A stretch of 64,000 nucleotides of DNA, taken from contig CM075857.1 in NCBI GenBank assembly GCA_037975125.1, forward strand, positions 44,033,172 to 44,097,171, written 5' to 3'. Below the pieces are notes generated by a model. It did not search any database. It saw only the letters and a program-made list of their open reading frames with translations, and was not told the DNA's origin. Shown here piece by piece: positions 36,549 to 48,500 of the stretch (within the stretch, counting starts at the first letter, position 1; each line of letters starts with the position of its first letter). Source of the stretch: Latrodectus hesperus. Taxonomy: Eukaryota; Arthropoda; Arachnida; Araneae; Theridiidae. The position numbers and the translations under genes were made by a program.

Positions 36549-39500
36549 CTAGAAAGAAAGAATAATATTGTTACTTACGGTGAAAAAGAATATCTGGCAT
36601 CGTTACCTATTTTTAATGGATTGTTTTTCCAACAAGATACAGAATTTTTAGTTTACTTAAATTTAAGATTTATTATAAGTATTACATCTTTAAATGTGTA
36701 TACTGGATTAAAATGTTCAAAACGGCATTCACTTCAAAAAAGAAATATAAAAGAAAAATTCAAAAAAAAATGAAATGAAAAAATTTCATATAGTTGTAAC
36801 TGTTAAAGAATATTTAAAATAAATCAAGAAATAATATATGCATTAGATATATTTATTAGGTAATTAATTTGCATATTGTAGAAAAAATTATACCTTATAA
36901 TGATCTAATATGTTAAACAAAATTATAATGAGAAAAAAAATAGATGTATTTATTATTCATTTTTTAAGAATTAAAAACATAATATAGATAATTATTGTCT
37001 GCATTTTTTTTCATCAATAAATCGCTCCCAATAATAACTCTAAATTTTAAAGTTCACAATTTACATTTTTTTAATTTATAATATTTCACAAACACTTCAA
37101 AAATAAGAGAGTAACTTCATCAGTTTATAAAAAACTATTTTTTTATGTATCGATACAAAGTTGAAAAGAATTTATAAATAATCAGAAAACACAATTTTCT
37201 TTATTTTAACATGAAAAGAACTCTCATTTTTTCGTTTTATCAGTTCATATTTTCTTAATCAATTCATACTTGATTTCTTGTAGACAAAATTGATGAGCAA
37301 ATGCACCACGAAAAGGGACATTTAATCCACTTCCCAAGTGAAGTAACAACTTCAGCAGCGACGCAAAACGTGCATTAACCGCAAGACCCCCAGGTTAGTC
37401 TCAACAGCTGGAATGCATCCAGATGGGAGCATGACAGTGGAGGGAAAAGAAATGACATTCTCCTATGAGATCGCACCGATCGGACATGTCTTGCAGCAGC
37501 ATGAGACTTGGACACGAGCCAGCTACATTTCGAAGCCTGACTTTTGTTCTTTGGTGAATGAATTTGGCAACAGTTCGGTCAGAAATACCTGAATAACAGT
37601 TATAAGGTTTTTTTTGCAAACTACGTACAGGATGGGAAAAGAAATGTAATTTCTGGATAATCCTCCGCTTGTGTAAGGGCAGATGAGACCTTTTCAACGA
37701 GGCATGATGGAAAGGGTAGGTAAAAACTAATTGCCCCCTCCTCTTTAAAGCAATTCCACGATGGGTAAGGACTCCAAAATGGGTCGATCTCGTTCCAGAC
37801 GAGTTATGTCTTTTCTTCAGTGGTTGGGCCAACATATTTCACGCGTAATTTACTGCAATGTCTCTTCAGTACACCAACTAAAAATAAGATTGTCTCGTTA
37901 TACAATCCCATTTTATGGCGCTAACATAAACTTTGTCTGAATCAACTAGTGATGATACGGTATTTTTTCTTTGATAGAATGAATAGCTTCATTAAAACAC
38001 AGATGAAAATAAGTTATTATAAACGATATCGAAATATTTTCTCAAGAATCTTAACTAGTAGTTTTGTTATAAAACTATATAGTTAGATAACTCATTATCA
38101 AAATGTCTTATTTAACTGTATTGTTGAGAGAAATAATGATATGAAAAATAGCCATATAGCTGACTGTTTTCAAATATATATAAGTTCCATATCAATTTAT
38201 TTATCTTTTAATTCATAGAAAAAAATACTAAAATTTGATCATTCACTTACTTGGTCTTTTGAGGTGTCTAGAATTTCAACATCTACTGGTGAACCCGTTA
38301 CTAGAGTCTGAGAACAATATAACAAATCTAAAATAAACAAAATCTTTATGTTAGACACATGAGACTATATGGTATGTTACTATACAAAATGCTTGTTTTT
38401 AATTTAAAAAAGTAACAACATTTAATGGTGTAATAATCATGTTTGAAAACGTTAATATTAATAGAAGTATATATATATACATTGTTAAGGAAATTTAAAT
38501 GATATTTTTCAATAAAATTTACCTTTTTGTGAGCTGTATTCGCCTATAAATCTTTGTGTCAGGAACCGTACAGTCACAGCTGCAAAGGAAAAAAAAAAGC
38601 TGTTTTAATAAATACATCATACATCTTCATATCATTAAAAATTTTTAAGTAAATTTTAAAATTTTCCAATAAACAATCTTTTTGAATTTTAAGTCTTACT
38701 TTAATAAAAAAGCAGTGATTATTCATACTTTAGTCGGAAAAATAAAAACAAGGAGCACAAAGAACTTTCTGAATCACCTGCAATCTTGAGTAGCTCGTAA
38801 ATAATCGGGGCTTCCTTCGCACAATAAGCTCCCAAAATATACCCTTACTCACCGTTACACCAGAGCACGCTCAAAGATCACTTCATTATAATATGGAGCA
38901 AGTCGTTAAAAAATAGCCTCAGGTGCAAAATGGGGTTACAGCGTTAATACCTGGCGTGTTTATGTGTCAAATACGGAGCAAATGGGGATGCAATTGCTGG
39001 CACACTGTCAAGAGATCCCCATGGTCCAACAACCCTTAACTTCAACCGTTGATAAGAGCTTCCTTTCAATGCTGTTACCTGAAGGTGACGCTCCCTGAGC
39101 AAATCTCTGCCGCCCTGACCCCTTTCTGTTACACTCAGCCCTGAGTTCAGAAATGATGGCAAAATAATCCATCGGACCTTGCCCTACTCAGCGGACACTT
39201 GATGTCTTTTTTTTTCCATTTAGTTAATGCACAAGAGTTTGGAAACGCTTATCAAATACTATACTCTACTTTTTATATTTTGTACACATTATACTAGAGC
39301 CTCCTTAGCATATCTTATTTAATTTCCTAGAATTCCTTTGGTAACATGACTTATTATTTTAGTTTCTTGTAATTCGAAGAAAAAACTTTCAATTTCAACA
39401 AACAAGACACACTAAATTTGATTGTAGTTTAGTTTACTCGATTTTATCGGATGACGTTGTGTATATATAAGATAAATCTTAATTTTTACTTCAAATGAAC

Positions 39501-42500
39501 TTCCATATTATTTTGACAAAATGCAAATATGTTTGTCGTTAAATTTAGAATTAGTTTTCATACGAAGTAAAACTATAAATGACTGTATCAAATTAAAATG
39601 TCTTATAATTAGAAAAAAAGTAAATCAGGATAGTCGAAGTTTCACTGTAGCTTTTAAAAATATTTGACAATTATATGATTGTATTATACTGATCAAATAA
39701 CAAAACGACTTTTTCTTCAACATTAGCCAATTCGAGGTAATTGCTTCCTTTTATGGAATCTTCCCCCCCCCCTTCTTTTTTTGTAAGAAACACTTGAAAA
39801 ACAATTTAGCATATTGGTTACAAGTTTCTTTCCTCCACTTAAAATGAGTGGAAATTTCTCCGACCTCGTAAATACAATTTATTAAAGTTGCAGTCGCAGT
39901 CACTCAATGGACGTCCACGGAAGAAGAAATTGAATTAGCGGGCACGCCATTGTTCCGTTCAACAGACGTCACTGCAGAGAAAGAAGCCCTTTGTGTGCCA
40001 TTCGGCTCAGTCCAGAAATCGAATTGCGAAACAGAATTTCTGTAATAACAATCTGCAAGTGAGTGGAAAAACTATACTCGAGTGGCTTTCGTGAGGCGTT
40101 GGACGAGTGTAGGCAATTCTCCGTCACCGAATATAAAATTAGAAGCTCTTAACTTGCTGGAATGCATAGAAGTTAGGTATTCCCAAAATAACGTCATCTG
40201 CAGAGATCTTTTTACTTTCGGAAGAAACTCATAAAATGCATTGCCTATTAGTCGATGTGAGAAAATATTGACTTTTAAGGATCTAGAAGAGAATTTAAAA
40301 GAGCGCTCCTGGAAATGTTCTTTTTATCACCCTCCCACGCAAATTTTTTGACAAAGCTTATTCGGAGGAAGATTGATTTCCACAAAATGATTCCAGAAGA
40401 AAAAATATTTGAATTTATAATAAAAAGCGATATAGCAATTATTCATAAGTATTGATAATTCATAATTTTTATTAATTTTCGATTTTATATAAATTTAATT
40501 TATGTTAGAGGACAAATTTTATATAATTAATATTATTTATTTCCGAATACCGAAATCTATCAACTAAATTATGTAATTAAAAATTAATTAAATTATTCAC
40601 TTACCTAATTAATAATGATTAAAAAATTTTTACCTCAAATTAGTAAAATAAATGTATAAATTCTACTTCAACTTCGATTACTTAAAAGCATTACAATAAA
40701 AATTTATAAAATATTTGGAATAACTATAAATACAAAACCATTTTCTAAATAACATAAAGTAATTAATATAATCCAGATGTGATATAACTTATTTTTTTAG
40801 ATTACTCAAATGTAATTTTTTTATTAATCTTTTTTTTTATTATCATTTGAGGAAACGATGATATATATATTAACCTAAATTATTAACAAAATATTTTCAC
40901 AGCGCAATTTCAAAGAATATTATCAAAGCAAAATAAAAATGTAAACTTAACGCATTAATTTTTTGCATCGTATAATATTGATGATATATACTACATAACG
41001 CTTCCGGTCATAAATGAAAGAGTTGATAAGCACTAAGGATAAAAGTGTGTCTTTGCTAAATATACAATTGAAATTATTATGGCTTTTTTTATGATTAATT
41101 TATTTTCTGGATTGAGAAAAAAAGAGAAAAGAAATGAAAGTTATTACTTATCGGGGGATTTTAATTATTCAATAAATAATACTTTTTATTTGTTGTTTGG
41201 GTACTTAAATCTTCCTTCCTCTTTCACGCTCAAATGCTTTTTTTTATGTTATAGATAATGTCCACCGATTAAGCATGTACTTTATTTCTTCTCACAATTT
41301 TGTTTCTTTTATTAAAAAAGCAACAAAATTTCCCATTCAATTTCGCAAAAGAGTGTTAAAATACTATTAAGTATTAAAAGATTAGTAAAAAAATTTTTTT
41401 AAGACTTGTAGTAAATGGGTGTCGAAAATATTTTTACCAAGCCTTAAAATTTGTTCCATGTCCACAAATAATAAAATTTACGAAAAACAACTATCTATCT
41501 TTTTTATCAGAGTATAAATTTATAACTAATGACTCAACAGTGCTTTCAATCCTAATGTTTTTATTCAAGAAAGAATTTCTTGTACTTTAAAATCCTAACT
41601 TCATTTCCTATTACAAAAGTTAACAAGAAACATCAAAAAAATTAACAGAGTTCAAAAGAAATAAGTCTTTGATAGAAGATAACGTAAAGAAAAATGATTT
41701 GCTAGAAGAATGGACTCTTTCCTTACAGAATGTGAAATGATACTCGCGGGAGAATTCGAACAACGATCTTTTTGCTCCGAAAAGATTTAATTAATGACAC
41801 AACAAACACTCAAGAGTATAAGTGACGCAAAAAGGCGCCAAGTGGCAGACGTCGCCATAACATACGTCAACAATTCGTTCCCATTTCGATAACAATTGCA
41901 GCCATCAAAAAAAAAAAAATCCATCCATGAATAATACCATGATTCAAACGCACGCCAAATGAATAGTGAGAAAATAGTAATAGTTGAGATACAATTTTTT
42001 ATTTGATTTTTTATGTACTTTCTTCCCCTTTTTTGGTTTGGTGTGTTTAATCATTGAGATGATAATTGCTTATTTTTCTTTTCTGAGTCTGCGTGTATTT
42101 ACTGTAAGCTATAATTAAAGGAAATACATTTAAAGATTTATTTTGCGGTTCGCATAATTTGTAATTTTTCTGAAATTTCTTACAAGAATTTATAATACTT
42201 TTGCTTTCAATTTTTATTTTTTGGTACGTAATTCAAACTAATAGAAATATCCATTGTTAATATTATCACATAGTTTGTCTTTTTTTTTTAAACGGATATT
42301 ATGTTTAAAAAAATAAGGAAAATGTATTTTCTGAATATTTTAATGGAAAATTTTAAGATATGAAATTTCAAAACAAATTAACTAACTTTTATAAGTAACT
42401 TTCATTGTCTAATGTCAGATAAGCTACATATAACACAATAATAGATTAATTAATAAAATTTTGATAAAAACTAAATTAATTTTAAGGATTCATATATCAC

Positions 42501-45500
42501 TTAAGTTTCAACTACTATTATGTTATCATAAAACGTCTGTAATTTGAGTCACGACAGTACTATGAAAACGAAACTAGTGTGTGCTCTTAGGATTATGAGG
42601 CACTACTTCCCATTATTCATAAAGAGATTACCCTAAAAGAATACGTATGCAGACAATACAAACCAAAATGACTTATAAAATTCAGATAATCTCTCCGTAA
42701 CCAAAACGATTATCTGAATTGTCTTCTGATTTTCCTTCATAATTTCTAATAACAGCTCTTTGACATTAATCATATCATAAACAACACTCTGATTTTAACT
42801 GTCTGAAAATAACAGATTTAAATTCCTTACTGATTATACTTAAAAATCTATTGCATTTATACTAAGTGAATTTTGTTGATAAATTGGCAAAATTATGATA
42901 AGAATACGAATCTTCATATTTCTGTCAAAGAATTCAGAAGCAAATATAAAAGATTCTTTAAAGAGCCTTACGTGAAATTTAATTTCGTTGAAATTTAACT
43001 GGTTTCATTGATCTGTCCATGAGAGATTAGAAACAACAACGTGAAATTAAAGTTTATTTCATCAATGAATTTTGAAAACATAATTTTTCTAAGCCGAATG
43101 CAATAATACTCCACGTTATTAACTACTAAAAAATGTCCTTGGGCTAAATATTTTTTATTTGATCAGGAAGTTCTTTAAGACATAAATTTTAGCTGCGAAC
43201 CATAAAAACCAAGTAAATTGTTTAGCCAACAAACAACATCAGAGCAATCACTGTCGCTAACACGAAATCGCAAGCGATGTGCAGAGATATAGATAGCACC
43301 AATGACACGGTTTTTTTCCCTGCTTTTTATCTGAAGGTCGCTAAGTGTAAGAATGTTAACAAGAATAAGTCAAAACTTAAGAAGAAGGAGGAAAAAAACT
43401 TAAAAAAGACAGATAAAGAAAGGAAAAGAGAAAGAAGAGAAATCCATGCTTTCCAAACAATCTTCGAGAAAGAAGGTGTTTCTTAACTGCTTGTTTTCCG
43501 AAGACCAAGATGGATGTTGCCTATAGGAAGAGCGAGGCTAAATACTTCCTGTTTTTTGTCCCCTCTCACCCCAAGGAGTTGCTTGTCTCTCGTAAAAAAA
43601 TAATTTACCACTCACACTGAGTCAAAAACAACAGTGGAGAAGATGGAAGTGATGGCGCATTCTTTTCGAATCTACTTCGTTCGTCGACCCCTGGAAAGTC
43701 CTAACAAATGCTTTCCACACCTGAGACATATTAGCGAACAACGCTCTAACACTCTGGAGTAAGACCTCACACGCAAGTCTGCTGCATCATCCACTTTCCC
43801 CCAAAACCTTTGTGAGGTCATTATTTTACAACATCTGCGAAATGTACCCACACACTTCACAATGCATTGCGTAATAAATTAACATACATAGAAGGAGTTA
43901 TTATAAGATAATAGCAAATTCAAGTTATTTTCTGTAAAAAAAAGGAATGATTTTTAATCATTTATGCATCAAATGATAAATATTTGTTTAAGACAACTTG
44001 TACTCACATATATATGAACTTTAAAATATAATATTTAATTGCATAGATTAGATAGCTGATTTCCCTTTTTCCCTTGAATAGTTAACTTGGAATATATTTT
44101 CTCAATATTTAAACTCGCTTCTAATAAAAAATATATATAACACGAATTACTTAGATCATGTACAAATTAAAAGAACTGTACCCAGTGTAAAACACCTAAT
44201 AACCGTTAAATTCAAAGTCATCTTTAAGTCTATTGTTTTTTTACGTCTATAAATTTCATATGAATTTATTTCTCACCTAAATTAAATTAAAAATCAATGA
44301 AAGTCGGTTTAAAGTAAATACAGAGCAAATAGGTGCATAGAAAATTGTTAATTATATTTACAATAGAATGATATATTAAACTCCTTATGTATCAAGTCGT
44401 AATTTGGCTTTGTCACAATTTAGCCCTTTGTGGCTTTAAATTAAACGGAAATAATCGAAACAATAATATGCGCACAAAAATTACACATATAACTGAGCTA
44501 AGCAAAATAAAATAAAAGCTACATAATAAAACAAAATGCGGAAGATTAGTCACATATACAAAGTAATATCCTCTAGAGGCTAATTAGGAAACATAAAAGG
44601 CAAAGGAAAATACGATGGAATTTTAATAAAACATCAATAAAAATACTGTGATAATTTTTCTTAATATAGTATATTTAAAGAGAATATAATTAGAAAGTCT
44701 TGAAATTAGATCATAATGATAAATTTTCTTAACTTCAAATTGTAGCTATTATTCTTGCTCTCATTATAAGAAGTTTACATAAAAAAATCTTCACATTGTA
44801 GTTAGAAATGGCAAACAAAATGTATAAATCTTATCGTTTTTTATAATATATACTAAGTTACTTACTATATTTTTTAAAATAAATAGGTTATATAATTATT
44901 TTACAAGTAGAATTGACTCAGCTTTAGTTTATAATGTAAAACAAGTGCGATGAAAAAAAATTTAAGGAAATTCATATGTGCAAATGAAATTGCTGGTTCC
45001 GCGTGGGTGGGATTACGGCTACAATTTACAGTTCTTAAAGAACAAAAATAATTTTTATAACATTCTGATTGCTGGAACTGTTAATTAGGATTCCTGGAAT
45101 GACTCTTAGTTCATCTAATTTAATTACTAAGAAATCGCTTTTTATTTCCTGGAAATGGTAATGCACTCCAGTCTCCTATCAAAATCGATGAATGCAAGCA
45201 AATTCCAGCGAAACTTTCCAATGAAATGAATGTTGGAAAAAAGAATTCTGGAATGAGACGCTCGCACACATTAATCACTGGGAGGATGGTGGAAAAAAAA
45301 TTAAGAATTTCAACTCACTTCAGTCACTGAAATAATCGTCTCGAGACGAAAGCTCCACTACTTCGGAGCAAATTGGCCCCATACCAGAGACGATATGATA
45401 TTACCCTGGTACACCCAGAAAAAAAAGAACACCTCTCTCAGCAAATTTCCTGCCATCTTATACCCTGGGACTCTTCCACCAACCAACCAACGTAACTTCT

Positions 45501-48500
45501 GGAATGACGTGTTTCTTAATGCTTCGATTACAGCTTGCCTACGCTTGGAGAGACATCAGAAAGACTTTCACTTCACGAATGAAGAAGGCTTTCGTTTCTA
45601 GATAGAGGTTTCACTCATGTTGTCTACAACGAGATATTTATCCAAGTTAGCAGAAAGAAATGGGCTCCATTTGTCATTCTTGCAATGATGTACTTATCGT
45701 TCCTATTATTTTAATCGATAATTTAGGGGAAATCCATGAAATAATTGATATACAGAATCACATAATACTTAAATGTAACATCTAATTGTAAGATTTTTAT
45801 AAATCACATGTTGCCACTTCCTCATCATAATAAGTTAATAAAACTTAAAATACATTTATTATTAATTAGAGGGAAACAAATTTTCACTCTGGATCTTATC
45901 ATCGCTTAAAGATGTCAATTACGAGTAGTGTAGAGGTTTAGCATCAATTCCCGTCAGAACATCAAAACCAATATTATGGTCTTCAATTCTATTATTAAAT
46001 ATTGCATGACAGATACTCTCAAAACTGATAGAATTCAGACATCCACTGCAAATTGTTTTGCCGAAGAATTTTCCCTAAAATATAGGCTATAGTCACGTGT
46101 CACAAAGGAAAATATCAGGAACACTTCCAAGCACTTCTCAGAAAATATTCAAGCAAAACTAAACACGCAACATAAATCAATCGTTTTATAAAACAGTGAC
46201 ATAAAACCCAGTCATTACTTCAAAAACTCGTTCCTATGGTAAGAATATCAGTTCCTAGTTCTATGAAATTCATCAATGCATTAATCGTGGACATGGAGTT
46301 GTAGAAGGGCGATTGTTAGTGGTACTGATTGCATTTGATCTCAAAAGATAGTAATATGAAATTCAGTGAGGCTTCTGAAAGTATGCCTTAAGTGGAGAGT
46401 CGTCACATTGTGGTTTAAGATTGCGAAACATTTCACAAAGATAGGACAAAGAATAATTTAACTACCGTAGAACGCATTTGCACCCAGAGTTACCAAATAA
46501 CTCAGAAACATATTTTGAGCTATTGCAGTGATCAATGTGCGTATGTTTCTAGAGTTTCTTTCAAGCACTGTGGAATTTCGACTAAAATGGAAGTTTTAAT
46601 AACTCCAACAATTCATCTATATGCGTCTAGGCAAAACAGAAAATTGCATTGTATGTTTTTTCCAAGCATCAAAATTTGATTTCAGGTGATTTACCCTCTG
46701 AAGGCACACGATTCAACTACACTTTATTTAATTTCTTTAGAAATTATTAATCAACGATTTAAAAATGTCTCAAAATTAAATAAATTTACAATTTAATCTA
46801 TGAAACATAGAATAAATAAAAGGACTAAGATTCTGTAACACCTGGAAATTATAGAATTGAAATACATATTATTAGATGTTGAATTGAGAAGATTATATCA
46901 TTTGGTGTTTTTTGGTACTTTACAGGGTTTATAGACTTTGATTTGCTTAAGATCGAGATCAAAATCAATAAAATTCACCAGTTAAAACATACCAATTTAT
47001 TAAATCATGTATAAATTAATTGTTTAATTTCCACTTATTCTTTATATAAATACATGATTAACATTCGAATAAACCCATTTAAGTGAAAGATAAAATTTTC
47101 GAATTTCTTTTTAAAATAAATTTTAAGGAAATGTCGAAAATTGTATACAGAATACTTTTTAAAAAAGCAATAATATTCGTGTACAATGGCTCGTTTAAAT
47201 TCATTGTGTTCCGGCACAGGAACTCATTCCACTATCTACAATGTCTCTTTTATTTAGAATGATGAAAAAGAAAAATGATCTTAATAAAAATACTATATAT
47301 AAATGCATTCTCTTATTTTCATAATAGAAAACTACATAAACATCAATGAAGTTGAGTTATTGGATTACTTGTACAAAAGAAATAAGAGATCAATTTCGGT
47401 CCAAATAATTATAGGGATTGAGAAATTTAAATACGGATAAAAGGAATAATATCCATGTAAAAGTATTTCACATTGACAATGTGAAAAAAGCAATTTATAA
47501 CTGCGTATCTCAGTAAAGTATGAATGGTAAAATCAACAAACGGTGGGAAGTAAATACACAATGAGCAATTTTTGTTTTGTTTAATTTAAAAATATAAAAA
47601 TGGGGGACTCAAGTCGGCGCCAACCAGTTCCTATGACGTCATTTAAAATGAGAAAGGGTATTAAAAAAACGTAATTTCCAAGGTCGAATGGTTTCCGCTA
47701 CCGGGCAGGAAGGAACAAGATGACGCTCATTTCGAAGAAGTGTTCTAACAGATGCCATAAAAGAGACGTTCGAATAATGAAAGAGTAACGACTTGACGAA
47801 AATAAATTCAACGTAAGTCGTTTTGCTGTATAGTCACTTTTTGGATAGTAAATTCTGGTTGCTAAATGAAGAAGCGGGTCTTTTAAATTTAGAATTTTAT
47901 AGCATAAATTTTGGAAACTGTGCTAAAATTAGCAGTCATTCCTAAACAAATAGCGACGAACGAAAAACGACAGCAAATGTTGAAGTAAGTCCCCAAATGT
48001 TCCAAAATAAAATTTTTGTACACAATCCTGAAAATAAATTCCTATTTATTTAAAAAAAAATTTTCGGATCGACTAATTAATATGTCTCATAGTTAAGAGT
48101 TCTATAGAAAAATTTTCTATAAAATATATCTTCAATATTATTAGAAGTAATGACTTTTTTCATCCTAAATGGGAAATCAATTTCAAAATTTTTTTTCCAT
48201 CTGATATTACCAAAATTTCTTTACCACAAGCGTTCAAATAAATCCTTCATATAAAGAGAAAATTAACTATAGAAATAGTAAATATGCTATTTATACTATA
48301 AATAAATTGATTTTTAATGATAAAGAAAAAAACACTTATAAAAATGTATTACTTTTTATCTTTTATCATTATTGATCAAAAGCATGATAAAATGCTATTT
48401 AAGAGAACATTTCGTTTTTCTTCTATCAGTCGAATTAATTAATAATTCTGAGATTGTCGAGAAATGATTTAGTGAATAAAAATGTATTTTAATTGGATTA

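Noticed and set aside
36109..36552. 147-codon + strand frame
   Set aside because: It is the opposite strand of GTPase exon 4, which has clear Ras motifs and splice sites.
38251..38313. Alternative acceptor (TTGTTCTCAG) for GTPase exon 3
   Set aside because: It puts the downstream sequence in a frame with an early TGA, while the upstream TTTTAG acceptor keeps the Ras fold in frame.
38944..39162. 72-codon minus-strand frame in intron 1
   Set aside because: No ATG start, no motif, and not needed for the GTPase, whose exon 1 to exon 2 junction is already in phase.
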